From: Gemmatimonadetes bacterium SCN 70-22
GTDB lineage: Bacteria; Gemmatimonadota; Gemmatimonadetes; Gemmatimonadales; Gemmatimonadaceae
Assembly (NCBI GenBank): GCA_001724275.1
Contig: MEDZ01000027.1
Coordinates: 1 to 64,000, forward strand
Direction: 5' to 3'
DNA: 64,000 bases
The notes under the pieces are model-generated. The model saw nothing but the letters and a program-made list of their open reading frames with translations. It was not told where the DNA came from and ran no database searches. Position numbers and translations under genes: made by a program. Below, one piece after another: positions 37,452-46,264 of this stretch (its first letter is position 1; every line of letters starts with the position of its first letter).

Positions 37452-38227
37452 CAGCGCGCCTCCGGCTTCACCAGCAGGCGGCGTCCGGCGGTGATGCGGG
37501 TGGAGGTCAGGCCGTTCCACTTGATGATGGAGTCCACGCTGATGCCGTAGCGACGGGCGATGAGGTCCAGCGACTCGCCGCGCTGCACGAGGTGATGGAT
37601 GGCACGGCGCGACGCCGCGATGGCGGCCTCGGTGGCGCGTCGCTCCGCCTCGGCCGCGGCCCGCAGCGCCGCCTGCCGCCGCTCCAGCACCGCCACCACG
37701 CTGTCCATGCGCGCGCGGTCCAGGGGGAGGAAGGCGAAGCGCTCGCGCCCGTCCCCCACCGCCAGCCGCAACGCCGGACGCGTCCCGAAGTCGGCGGGCC
37801 CGAGGCGCACCGTCACCGGGCGGTCATACGGGATGCTCCGCACCAGGAACTCCTGCGGCTCGAAGCCGCGGGGAAGGAGCGCCGCCGGCGGGACCCCGAC
37901 GAAGAGCAGGCGCCGGTCGGTGGCCGCCAGCACCCCGTGCGTCACCCGGTAGAAGTCCCACCAGTGCCGCTGCATCACCGCCACCCGGTGCTCCACTCGC
38001 TCCCCGCGTTGCAGCTGCGCCTCGATCTCGGCGTTCGCCAGCCGCGCGCTCCCCTCGGCGTCGCCCCGGTGCACGAACAGGAGGACGGCGATCGCCGCCA
38101 TGATGAAGAGCCAGAGGAGCGACCACGCCGAGGTCACCAGGAGCCGCACCATGCGGCGCGTGGAGGCCGTGACCTCGCGCCGCGTCGATCGCGGCGCCGC
38201 AGCGGTCGTCACGGGGCCGGCGACCAT
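37451..38227 (-). CDS. Membrane protein with C-terminal LysM domain
   Basis: 258 residues from the ATG at 38227 (GTG at 38239 also possible). One membrane helix (SLLWLFIMAAIAVLLFV) after a basic N-terminus, a middle region with a PH-like strand pattern (GVLAATDRRLLFVGVPP), an Ala/Arg/Glu-rich coiled coil, and a LysM domain (HHLVQRGESLDLIARRYGISVDSIIKWNGL) that should bind peptidoglycan. It is coupled to the downstream hydrolase, suggesting an envelope-related unit. Confidence 0.75.
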   Translation of the reverse strand: MVAGPVTTAAAPRSTRREVTASTRRMVRLLVTSAWSLLWLFIMAAIAVLLFVHRGDAEGSARLANAEIEAQLQRGERVEHRVAVMQRHWWDFYRVTHGVLAATDRRLLFVGVPPAALLPRGFEPQEFLVRSIPYDRPVTVRLGPADFGTRPALRLAVGDGRERFAFLPLDRARMDSVVAVLERRQAALRAAAEAERRATEAAIAASRRAIHHLVQRGESLDLIARRYGISVDSIIKWNGLTSTRITAGRRLLVKPEAR

Positions 38228-38352
38228 GGCGGAAGACACGAACGAAGCGGCGGGAGCATCACGGTCAGGCGGCGCCTGAACACCCTCTCTGTGTCGAGCG
38301 GCCGCGTACAGCCGCCGCCCTCACGCGGGAGGGCGACACCCAGGGCGTCCGC

Positions 38353-38577
38353 TCAGTGCTTCGCCGCTCCCGGCTCAGCCGCCGGGGCCGCGTGCTCGCC
38401 TGCCGGGGCGTGCACCTCCTTGCGCGCCGTGCTCGGCGCCATCGGGTCGGTCGGGTGCATGTACGTGCGCTGCTTGATCACCCCCGCCAGCACGAACGCC
38501 CCCACCGCCATCGCGGTGATCAGCGTGGCAATCCCCCAGCCCTGCGAGAAGTTGGCTTCCTTGCGCCCAGCGGCCAT
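38353..38577 (-). CDS. Small single-pass membrane protein
   Basis: 74 residues. A membrane helix (IATLITAMAVGAFVLAGVI) separates a short hydrophilic N-terminus from an Ala/Pro/Glu-rich tail containing QRTYMHPTDPM. No family recognised. The clear helix and isolated position make it more likely real than chance, but no function can be offered. Confidence 0.55.
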   Translation of the reverse strand: MAAGRKEANFSQGWGIATLITAMAVGAFVLAGVIKQRTYMHPTDPMAPSTARKEVHAPAGEHAAPAAEPGAAKH

Positions 38578-38798
38578 GACGTCCTCAGAACGATATGCGG
38601 TGATCGCGCGGCGCCGACGCGCGCGCGGCGACCGACAAAACTAGTGCACGTCCCCCCGCTTGCCGAGTCCACCCGCCGTCCGCGAATCCCGCAGCCTCGC
38701 CCCTGGCACTCCCCGTCGGCCCCTTCGTCTCCCCCCAACGAGGCACCCCGCCAAGCCCCTGTTCGCCCGTCCGGACGCCTCGCCGTCGGCGCGCCGCC

Positions 38799-39341
38799 TC
38801 ACGCCACGCCGGGCTCCGCCGTGGCCCCTTCGGCAATCCGCAGCAGCTCGTCCAGGAAGGTCTGCCCCCTGTCACGCGCGTACCACGTGCGCACGTGCTT
38901 GTAGCGCTCCGCCTTGTCCATCCCCTTGCCGTGCGCCAGGTACCATTCCTGCAACGGCCCCGGGCGCGGCCCCCACCACCCGATCTCCTCCAGTTCCTCG
39001 TCCAGGACCATCACGACCGGGATGGATCGCGACGTCCCGGTCAGGTGGCTGTCCATCAGCTCGGGATTGGCGTCACGCCCCAGGACGCGCAGCTCCCACC
39101 CCGGTACCTGCTCCACCAAACGAGCCAGGAGCGGGAGGGTGTTCACGCTGTCGCCGCACCAGTCCTCGGAAAGAGCGAGGAAGCTCCACCTCCCCGGAAT
39201 GGCTCGGGCGCGCTCGACGTATCCCTCGGGGACGCGTGCCGTCCGGTACACCGCGTGCCACAGCTCCGCGTCCTTCTGCACCGTGGCGAGATGGGTGAGA
39301 AAGTCGGGCGCGGCGTGGTAGACGGCGGGAGCGATTCGCAT
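38799..39341 (-). CDS. Thioredoxin-fold protein (Thioredoxin_9 type)
   Basis: 180 residues from the ATG at 39341. The active-site region is LALSEDWCGDSVNTLPLLARL: only the first Cys of the usual CxxC remains (C-G-D-S), the pattern of the PF14595 family. A cis-Pro strand RSIPVVMVLDE follows. Cytoplasmic by lack of signal. It probably acts as a monothiol redox or binding protein. Confidence 0.8.
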   Translation of the reverse strand: MRIAPAVYHAAPDFLTHLATVQKDAELWHAVYRTARVPEGYVERARAIPGRWSFLALSEDWCGDSVNTLPLLARLVEQVPGWELRVLGRDANPELMDSHLTGTSRSIPVVMVLDEELEEIGWWGPRPGPLQEWYLAHGKGMDKAERYKHVRTWYARDRGQTFLDELLRIAEGATAEPGVA

Positions 39342-39505
39342 GGCGTCGGGAAAGGTGTAAGTGTTTGTGCGACAAGAAGTCTCGCGCATTGCACCTCGGC
39401 GCCAAAGGCGGGGAACTCCCCCCTCGTGTGTGCGGTATCCCCTTTCCGCGCCTTTCCGCGCGCGGCTAGCTTCGACGCTCCACGGACCCCAAGGAGCCCG
39501 CGCTG

Positions 39506-41668
39506 ATGCACCTCCCCCGTCGAACGTCGCGCCCCATGCTCCCCCTGCGCCTGCTCGTCCGCGCCCTCCCCCTCCTCGCCTGGCCGATGTCCCTCGCCGG
39601 ACAATCCATCGCATATCCCGCCACCCGCCGCACCGACGTCGCCGAGACACTGCACGGCGTACGCGTCGCCGACCCGTACCGCTGGCTCGAAGCGCTCAAC
39701 GCCCCCGAGACCGCCGAGTGGATCGCCGCGCAGAACCGCGTGACCGAGGAGTACCTCGCCTCGCTCCCCCAGCGCGACGCCTTCAGGGAGCGCCTCACCG
39801 CGCTCTGGAACTACCCGCGCATCACCCTCCCCACCCGACTCCGCAACGGTGTCCTCTTCTACCGTCGCAACACGGGGCTCCAGAAGCAGTTCGTCGTCCT
39901 CGCCCGCTCGTCGCCACGCACCCCCGCCAAGGTCGTCATCGACCCCAATACCCTCTCCCCCGACGGCTCCATCGCCCTCTCGCAGTTCGAGCCGTCGCCC
40001 GACGGACGACACGTCGCCTACGCCCTCAGCGAGGGGGGAGCAGACTGGCAGGATGTGCGGATCCGCCAGGTGCGCACGGGGAAGGACCTGGGGGAGACGC
40101 TGCACTGGGTCCGCTTCTCCGCCCTCTCGTGGACGCGCGACGGGAAGGGGTTCTTCTACTCGCGCTACCCGGCGCGCAGCGACGCCGACAAGCTCAGCGC
40201 CGCCCTGGAGCACCAGAAGCTCTACTACCATAGGATCGGGACGCCGCAGGAGCAGGACGTCCTCGTCTACGAGCGCCCCGACCTCCCCGCCTGGTTCATC
40301 TCCGGCGTGGTGAGCGAGGACGGGCGCTACCTGTGGATCTACATGGCCAAGGGGGCCGACACGAAGAACCGGCTCTACGTGGTGGACCTCCGCGACCCCG
40401 CCGCGCCCGACGTCTCGGCGCGCGCCACCGCCATCGTCGATACCGACGACGGCGAGTACAGCGTGATCGGGAACGACGGCGCCACCGCCTACCTCCGTAC
40501 CGACCTGGGCGCCCCCAGGCGCAAGGTCGTCGCCGTTTCCATCACGAACCCCGAGCGCGCCAGGTGGCGCACCGTCATCGCCGAGGGGGCCCACCCCATC
40601 GACGACGTGCAGCTGACCAAGACGCACCTCGTCGTCACGCGCCTGGTCGACGTCAAGGGAGAGCTGGCCCTCTACACGCTCGACGGCAAGCCGGCGGGGA
40701 AGGTCGCCCTCCCCGGGATCGGGACGGTGGCCGGGGTCAGTGCCTCACGCGACTGGGCCACCTTCCACTACGCCTTCACCTCCCCCCTCTACCCCACGAC
40801 CGTCTTCCGTTACGACGTCGCCACCCGTCGCAGCACGCCGTTCGACCCGCCGGCGCTCCGCTTCGACCCCTCGCGCTACCAGACGACGCAGCGCTTCGCC
40901 ACCTCCAGGGACGGGACGCGCGTCCCCTTCTTCGTCACGCACAGGAAGGGGATCGCCCTCGACGGCACCAACCCCACCCTCCTCTACGCCTACGGCGGCT
41001 TCGCCGTGACCCTCGCCCCCACCTTCTCTCCCTCCAACGTGGCGTGGATGGACCTGGGGGGCGTCTACGTCTCGGCGTCGCTGCGCGGCGGCGCGGAGTA
41101 TGGCGAGGCGTGGCACCAGGCGGGGATGAAGGAGAAGAAGCAGAACGTTTTCGACGACTTCATCGCCGTCGCCGAGCACCTGGTCCGCGAGCGGTACACG
41201 TCGCCGCGCCACCTCGTCATCGAAGGGGGGTCCAACGGGGGATTGCTGGTGGGGGCGGCGATGACGCAGCGCCCCGACCTGTTCGCCGTCGCCCTCCCGG
41301 CGGTGGGGGTGCTCGACATGCTGCGCTACCACAAGTTCACCGGCGGACAGGCGTGGGCCACCGAGTACGGGTCGGCCGACGACGCCGGCGCCTTTCCGTA
41401 CCTGCTGAAGTACTCGCCGCTGCACAACATCAAGGCGGGGACGTGCTACCCGGCCACCCTCGTCACCACCGCCGACCACGACGACCGGGTCGTCCCGTCG
41501 CACTCGTTCAAGTTCATCGCCGAGCTGCAACGCGCGCAGGGGTGCGACCGCCCGGTGCTGATCCGGGTGGAGACGCAGGGGTCGCACGGCTACCGTCCCA
41601 CCGACAAGCTGATCGCCGAGACCGCGGACGTCCTGGCATTCGCGATGGCGCAGGCGCAGAAGCCGTAG
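39506..41668 (+). CDS. Secreted prolyl oligopeptidase (S9A)
   Basis: 720 residues with a signal peptide (LPLLAWPMSLAGQS), so exported; an internal ATG at residue 11 is an alternative start. The N-terminal DPYRWLE segment and seven-bladed propeller precede the alpha/beta hydrolase domain. Catalytic residues: Ser in IEGGSNGGLLVGA, Asp in DHDDRVVPSHSF, His in TQGSHGYRP. It hydrolyses short proline-containing peptides, here probably in the periplasm for peptide nutrition. Confidence 0.93.
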   Translation: MHLPRRTSRPMLPLRLLVRALPLLAWPMSLAGQSIAYPATRRTDVAETLHGVRVADPYRWLEALNAPETAEWIAAQNRVTEEYLASLPQRDAFRERLTALWNYPRITLPTRLRNGVLFYRRNTGLQKQFVVLARSSPRTPAKVVIDPNTLSPDGSIALSQFEPSPDGRHVAYALSEGGADWQDVRIRQVRTGKDLGETLHWVRFSALSWTRDGKGFFYSRYPARSDADKLSAALEHQKLYYHRIGTPQEQDVLVYERPDLPAWFISGVVSEDGRYLWIYMAKGADTKNRLYVVDLRDPAAPDVSARATAIVDTDDGEYSVIGNDGATAYLRTDLGAPRRKVVAVSITNPERARWRTVIAEGAHPIDDVQLTKTHLVVTRLVDVKGELALYTLDGKPAGKVALPGIGTVAGVSASRDWATFHYAFTSPLYPTTVFRYDVATRRSTPFDPPALRFDPSRYQTTQRFATSRDGTRVPFFVTHRKGIALDGTNPTLLYAYGGFAVTLAPTFSPSNVAWMDLGGVYVSASLRGGAEYGEAWHQAGMKEKKQNVFDDFIAVAEHLVRERYTSPRHLVIEGGSNGGLLVGAAMTQRPDLFAVALPAVGVLDMLRYHKFTGGQAWATEYGSADDAGAFPYLLKYSPLHNIKAGTCYPATLVTTADHDDRVVPSHSFKFIAELQRAQGCDRPVLIRVETQGSHGYRPTDKLIAETADVLAFAMAQAQKP

Positions 41669-41692
41669 CCTCGCGCGGGGGCGCCCGTGCGG

Positions 41693-41729
41693 GGCGGCGC
41701 CCCGGCCGGGTGGGCGCCGGGGCGCCGCC
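41693..41729. terminator. Long GC hairpin between convergent genes
   Basis: A 13-bp perfect stem (41693-41705 with 41717-41729) and an 11-nt loop lie between the prolyl oligopeptidase stop and the GntR-family gene stop. It has no T tract and probably works bidirectionally. Confidence 0.6.
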
Positions 41730-41735
41730 GGCTGC

Positions 41736-42470
41736 CTAACGCGATGCCGCGTCGGTCACCGGCGCCGGCCCCCGCAGCGACCGCAGCACCTTCGAGACGT
41801 GCGAGAGGTGCCCCGCCATGGCCGCCGCCGCCCCGTCGCCATCGCCGCGCTCCACCGCCGCCATGATGGCCGCGTGCGAGCCCATTGCCCCCGGGATCTC
41901 GTCGCGGAACCCCACCATGAAGATGCGCTCCGAGCGGAGCATGCTGAGCAGGGTGCGGCTCACCACCTCCAACACCGGATTGCCGGTGGCCCGCGCCAGC
42001 TCGTGATGGAAATCGCTGTCGGCGTCGATGAAGGCGCGCGACATGTGGCGCTGCGCCTCCATCACCTGCATCAGCGCGCGCAGGCGCTCCAGGTGCTCGC
42101 CCGTCCGGTGCAGCGCCGCCAGGCGCGCGATCGGGACCTCGAGGATCTCGCGCGCTTCCTGCAGGTGCTCGGGGGTGTTGCGCACGTCGCGCAGCAGGAG
42201 CGACATCGACTCCACCACGTGGTCGGTGGTCAGCGCCGCCACGAACGTCCCCCGCCCCACGTGCACCTCCACCAGCCCCTTCTCCGCCAGCGACTTGATC
42301 GCCTCGCGCACCGCGGCGCGGCTCATCCCGAAGTGCTGCGCCAGTTCGCGCTCGGCGGGAATCCTGTCGCCCGGCTTGAGCGCCGCCGACAGGATCTGCG
42401 CCTGCACGTGGTCGACGATCTCCTGGTAGAGGCGCTCCTTGGGCCGGACGGGTTCGTACGACGCAGACAT
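41736..42470 (-). CDS. FadR/GntR-family transcriptional regulator
   Basis: 244 residues from the ATG at 42470. Winged HTH with LYQEIVDHVQAQILSAALKPGDRIPAERELAQHFGMSRAAVREAI and GRGTFVA, then the FCD ligand domain with metal-binding positions DSDFHHELARATGN and H in GSHAAIMAAV. These FCD proteins usually sense carboxylic acids. The stop codon is supplied by a CGTTAGGC octamer. The nearest divergent gene is tsaC, which gives no hint of its regulon. Confidence 0.9.
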   Translation of the reverse strand: MSASYEPVRPKERLYQEIVDHVQAQILSAALKPGDRIPAERELAQHFGMSRAAVREAIKSLAEKGLVEVHVGRGTFVAALTTDHVVESMSLLLRDVRNTPEHLQEAREILEVPIARLAALHRTGEHLERLRALMQVMEAQRHMSRAFIDADSDFHHELARATGNPVLEVVSRTLLSMLRSERIFMVGFRDEIPGAMGSHAAIMAAVERGDGDGAAAAMAGHLSHVSKVLRSLRGPAPVTDAASR

Positions 42471-42633
42471 GATGGGGACGACGAGACGTGCTACCGGGGG
42501 TGCGCCGGACCGCGGATCCTGACTGGTGAACGGTAGTCCGCGCACGTGGGGATGGAAAAGGGGGGAGGCGCTCGCCGCCCGCGCCGCTCCTTACATTGAC
42601 ACCGTCCATACGCCCCCCCCCACCCAATCGTTC

Positions 42634-43674
42634 GTGTCCGGACCGCCCCCTCCCCGCCCCCGCGTCCTCCGCGCCGACCCCGCCGACGGGGCGTCGTTCG
42701 CGACCGCCATCGACGAGGCGGCCGCGGTCATTCGCGCCGGCGGGCTCGTCGCCTTCCCCACCGAGACGGTCTACGGCCTGGGGGCCAACGCCCTCAGCGA
42801 GCGGGCGGTGAAGGGGATCTATGCCGCCAAGGGGCGCCCCGCGTTCAACCCGCTCATCGTCCACGTGGCCGACGTGTCGCAGGTGGGGCGCGTCGCGCGC
42901 GAGGTCCCGGCGCTGGCGCGCACCCTGGCCGCCGCCTTCTGGCCCGGGCCGCTCACCCTCGTCCTCCCGCGCGCCAGCGAGATCCCCGATGCGGTGAGCG
43001 CCGGACTCGACACCGTCGGCGTGCGCGTCCCGGCGCACCCGGTGGCGCGCGCCCTCATCGAGCGCGCGGGGGTCCCCATCGCCGCCCCCAGCGCCAACGC
43101 CTTCACCCGCGTCTCGCCCACCACGGCGGCGCACGTCGTGGCCCAACTGGGCGCAGCGGTCGACGTCATCCTCGACGGGGGGCCCACCACGGTCGGGATC
43201 GAGTCGACGGTGGTGGACCTCACCGGCCCGCGCCCCGTGCTGTTGCGGCTGGGGGGGGTGTCGCGCCAGGCGCTGGAGCGCGTGGCGGGGCCGGTCGCGC
43301 TCCCCGGCGCCGCGCTGGCCGGCGAGGCGCCGCGCCCGTCGCCCGGGATGGTCGAGCGGCACTACGCCCCGCTGGCGCGGCTGCACCGCTTTGCACCTGG
43401 CGATCGCGCCGCGGTGTGGGCGCGCATCGCCGCCGCCACCCGCGCCGGGGAGCGCGTGGGGCTCATCGCCTTCGACGCCGAGGGGGCCACCGCCAGCTGC
43501 ATCATCGTGGTGCCGCGCGACGCCGCCGGCTATGCCCGCGCCCTGTATGCCGCGCTGCACGCCCTCGACGAGGCGGAGTGCACCGGGGCCTGGGTGGAGG
43601 CCATCCCCGAGGGGGGGGAGTGGGACGCGATCGCCGACCGGCTCCGCCGCGCCGGGCTCCGGGCGAGCGGCTAG
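42634..43674 (+). CDS. tsaC: L-threonylcarbamoyladenylate synthase (TsaC/Sua5 type)
   Basis: 346 residues from the GTG at 42634, of Sua5 length rather than short TsaC. It makes threonylcarbamoyl-AMP for t6A37 in tRNA. YrdC core: GGLVAFPTETVYGLGANAL, KGRPAFNPLIVHV, FWPGPLTLVL, PIAAPSANAFTRVSPTTAAHV, and ESTVVDLTG. The linker SPGMVERHYAPLA leads into the C-terminal Sua5 domain. Its TAG stop overlaps the convergent gene's stop at CTAG. Confidence 0.93.
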   Translation: MSGPPPPRPRVLRADPADGASFATAIDEAAAVIRAGGLVAFPTETVYGLGANALSERAVKGIYAAKGRPAFNPLIVHVADVSQVGRVAREVPALARTLAAAFWPGPLTLVLPRASEIPDAVSAGLDTVGVRVPAHPVARALIERAGVPIAAPSANAFTRVSPTTAAHVVAQLGAAVDVILDGGPTTVGIESTVVDLTGPRPVLLRLGGVSRQALERVAGPVALPGAALAGEAPRPSPGMVERHYAPLARLHRFAPGDRAAVWARIAAATRAGERVGLIAFDAEGATASCIIVVPRDAAGYARALYAALHALDEAECTGAWVEAIPEGGEWDAIADRLRRAGLRASG

Positions 43675-44126
43675 AAGCGCTCCCCCTTCGCCTCGCGCGC
43701 CGCGCTCCCCACCGCGCGCACCCGCGACCACATGGTGTGGAAGAAGACGCCGATCCCCAGCACCTGCAGCAGCGACGCGGCAAAGACCAGGGCGCGGAGC
43801 CAGGGCTCGCCGTTCCACGCGCGCCAGCACTCTCCCGCCACCCGCAACGCCGTCCCGGCCGCCATCAGCCAGTAGGCCACCTGCGCCAGCCGCGGGTCGT
43901 AGCGCGTGTCGTCCTTGTCCGGGCGCGGAAAGAGCCAGAGCGCCACCCCCTGGATCATCATCATCACGAAGCCCACCAGGATGGCGTGGGTGTGCGCCGA
44001 GATGAGGTATTGCGACGGATAACGCCCCCCCAGCTCGCGCTGCCAGACGGCCACGAGGCCGAGGGCGAGCCCCACCACCAGGAAGGCGATCCCGGTCTTG
44101 ATGTAGCGGCGGACGAGGGTGTGCAT
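43671..44126 (-). CDS. 4-TM heme-copper-oxidase-like membrane protein, copy 2
   Basis: 151 residues and four hydrophobic helices. The second helix has AHTHAILVGFVMMMIQGVALWLFPR, which matches the corresponding helix of the protein encoded at 44651-45103. The paired histidines suggest heme or metal binding as in cbb3-type subunit I, but the protein is far too short to be an oxidase subunit on its own. Convergent with tsaC, sharing the CTAG stop. Confidence 0.65.
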   Translation of the reverse strand: MHTLVRRYIKTGIAFLVVGLALGLVAVWQRELGGRYPSQYLISAHTHAILVGFVMMMIQGVALWLFPRPDKDDTRYDPRLAQVAYWLMAAGTALRVAGECWRAWNGEPWLRALVFAASLLQVLGIGVFFHTMWSRVRAVGSAAREAKGERF

Positions 44127-44157
44127 GCCGAACGATACCCGATCGGGGGCGGTCCCG

Positions 44158-44643
44158 TTAGGCGCGGGCCAGCCGCACGGCGGCGATCACCACCCCGATG
44201 GCGGCCACCGCCCCCAGCCGCGCCAGCAACACCAGCCGGCGCCGCACCGCCGCCCCGTCGGGGCGCTGCGCCAGCTCCCGCGCCTTCTGCGGGGAGAGGG
44301 CGAGGTCGTGCCACAGGTTGAGCACGAGCATGACCGTCACCAGCCCCAGCTTCCACCCCAGCGCCGTCCCCGTCGCCCCGCGCCAGAAGTCGGGGGTGGA
44401 CAGGAGCCCCCACGCCAGCCACCCCCGCAGCTGCATGATCCACGTCCCGGTAACGAGCAGGACGACGACCGCCCCCCACCCCACGTAGCGGAAGCGCATC
44501 CCGACGATCTCGAACAGGCGGGCGCGCAACTCGGGGGGCTCCACGCGCCGCAGCGCCGGAGCCCCGACCAGGGCGAAGAAGATGATCCCCCCGATCCAGA
44601 CCATGGCCGAGAGGACGTGCAACGTGACCAGCGTGTAGTACAT
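44158..44643 (-). CDS. CopD-like membrane protein
   Basis: 161 residues, four membrane helices. The N-terminus YTLVTLHVLSAMVWIGGIIFFALVGAPAL and the internal RFRYVGWGAVVVLLVTG are typical of CopD/DUF2269-type proteins, with His8 and later NLWHDL as candidate ligands for copper or heme. The stop TAA is provided by a GCCTAACG octamer. It lies between two 4-TM paralogues, 7 nt after the upstream one. Confidence 0.7.
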   Translation of the reverse strand: MYYTLVTLHVLSAMVWIGGIIFFALVGAPALRRVEPPELRARLFEIVGMRFRYVGWGAVVVLLVTGTWIMQLRGWLAWGLLSTPDFWRGATGTALGWKLGLVTVMLVLNLWHDLALSPQKARELAQRPDGAAVRRRLVLLARLGAVAAIGVVIAAVRLARA

Positions 44644-44650
44644 CGCGAGG

Positions 44651-45103
44651 CTAGTCCCGGTCGACGACCGCCAGCTTCTCTTGCGCCTGGCGGGCGCGCC
44701 TGAGCACCTGCGGCCCGTCCAGCGTGCGCCACATGTTGTAGATGAAGAGGTAGGCGCCTAACGCCGAGATCGCCCCCCCCACGCCCTGCACCGGGTAGGC
44801 GCGGGCCCCGATCGTGGGGAGGAGGACGAAGCCGGTGGCGAGGATCGCCAGCCCCACATTCGCCACCCACCAGTGCACCACCGCCAGCCGGCGGCTGTGC
44901 AGCGGGTTCCCCGTGAAGCGCGGGATCACGTGGTAGGCCACGCCGAAGATCATCATCGACACGAACCCCAGGAGGTTCATGTGGAAGTGCGCCGTGCGGT
45001 ACATCGCCGCGTTCGGCCACGACGACATCACGGCGCCCAGGGTGACGCCGATGCCGAACCAGGTGAGGCTCGCCTTGATGAAGGCCTTGGAAAACCAGTC
45101 CAT
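44651..45103 (-). CDS. 4-TM heme-copper-oxidase-like membrane protein, copy 1
   Basis: 150 residues from the ATG at 45103. Four membrane helices; the second reads AHFHMNLLGFVSMMIFGVAYHVIPR, with HxH and a further His, parallel to the protein at 43671-44126. Annotated relatives are often called cbb3 subunit I-like. First gene of a three-gene membrane operon, divergent from ppk2. A role in redox or NO/copper handling is suggested by CopD between the copies but is not shown. Confidence 0.65.
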   Translation of the reverse strand: MDWFSKAFIKASLTWFGIGVTLGAVMSSWPNAAMYRTAHFHMNLLGFVSMMIFGVAYHVIPRFTGNPLHSRRLAVVHWWVANVGLAILATGFVLLPTIGARAYPVQGVGGAISALGAYLFIYNMWRTLDGPQVLRRARQAQEKLAVVDRD

Positions 45104-45234
45104 CGGATGTTGAAGTGCCAGGAGTTCGCGGGAATGCGCGCCGGCGCGCAATATCTCGGGAGCCGCCTCCCGCCCCTGTGCGGAAATACCCGACCGCGGC
45201 GGGGAGCTTCCCTGAAATCCGGCATAACGAATAT

Positions 45235-46044
45235 ATGATTCTAACCCCCGTCGATCCGCGCCGAGCCCTCCCCCTCACCGACAAGGGGGCCAAGCGCCCC
45301 AGGGCGCTCCCCAACGGCGATGAGCTCAAGGCGCTCCTCGACCACGAGTTGGCGCGCCTCACCGAGCTGCAGGCCGCCTTCTATGCCGACAAGCGGCACG
45401 CCCTCCTCGTCGTCCTCCAGGGGCGCGACGCCTCGGGGAAGGACGGGACCATCCGCACCGTCTTCGGCGCCTGCAACCCGCAGGGATGCCAGATCGCCGG
45501 CTTCAAGGCTCCCACCGACCTGGAGCTGGCGCACGACTTCCTGTGGCGCGTGCACCAGGTCGTTCCGCCCAGGGGGATGATCGGGATCTTCAACCGCTCG
45601 CACTACGAGGACGTCCTGGTGGTGCGGGTCAAGGAGCTCGTCCCGCGCCGCGTCTGGAGCAGGCGTTACCGGCAGATCAACGACTTCGAGCAGATGCTGA
45701 GCGAGAACGGTGTCGTGATCCTGAAGTTCTTCCTCCACATCTCGCGCGACGAGCAGCGCGAGCAGTTCCTGGAGCGCCTCACCGATCCCACGAAGAACTG
45801 GAAGTTCCGCGCCGGAGACCTGGACGACCGGGCGCTGTGGGGCGACTACACGCGCGCCTATCGCGACGCCCTCCGGAAGTGCAGCACCAAGTGGGCGCCG
45901 TGGTACGTCGTCCCGTCCGACAACCGGACCGCGCGCAACTACCTCGTCACCCGCGTCATCAACGACACCCTCACCCGGCTCAAGCCGGAGTATCCGCGCG
46001 CCCCCCGGGAGATCCTCGCGCTCAGGACTCGGCTCGGGGGATAG
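45235..46044 (+). CDS. PPK2-family polyphosphate kinase
   Basis: 269 residues from the ATG at 45235. Walker A in VLQGRDASGKDGTIRTVF, the lid region WRVHQVVPPRGMIGIFNRSHYEDVLVVRV with Walker B-like Asp, and LKFFLHISRDEQREQFLERL, are characteristic of PPK2. It uses polyphosphate to phosphorylate ADP/GDP or nucleoside monophosphates; class cannot be settled by eye. The start lies in an AT-rich stretch. Confidence 0.9.
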   Translation: MILTPVDPRRALPLTDKGAKRPRALPNGDELKALLDHELARLTELQAAFYADKRHALLVVLQGRDASGKDGTIRTVFGACNPQGCQIAGFKAPTDLELAHDFLWRVHQVVPPRGMIGIFNRSHYEDVLVVRVKELVPRRVWSRRYRQINDFEQMLSENGVVILKFFLHISRDEQREQFLERLTDPTKNWKFRAGDLDDRALWGDYTRAYRDALRKCSTKWAPWYVVPSDNRTARNYLVTRVINDTLTRLKPEYPRAPREILALRTRLGG

Positions 46045-46264
46045 CGGGCGCGGCGCCGGCGTCGGCCGAGCCGGCGGTCGGCGGTCGGCGGGGCGGGAGA
46101 ACGCCCGGGACTTGCCGTCCGACACGCGTCGTAAACCTTTCGCGCCGGCCGGGCGACTAACCGGACGTCCTCTCCGACCGGGCGCGTCCGCCGAGCGCCC
46201 GGTCGCGCGGGGCGATGGTGCCCCGCGCCTGATCCCAGACCCGCAGACCGCACGGAGAACGCAC

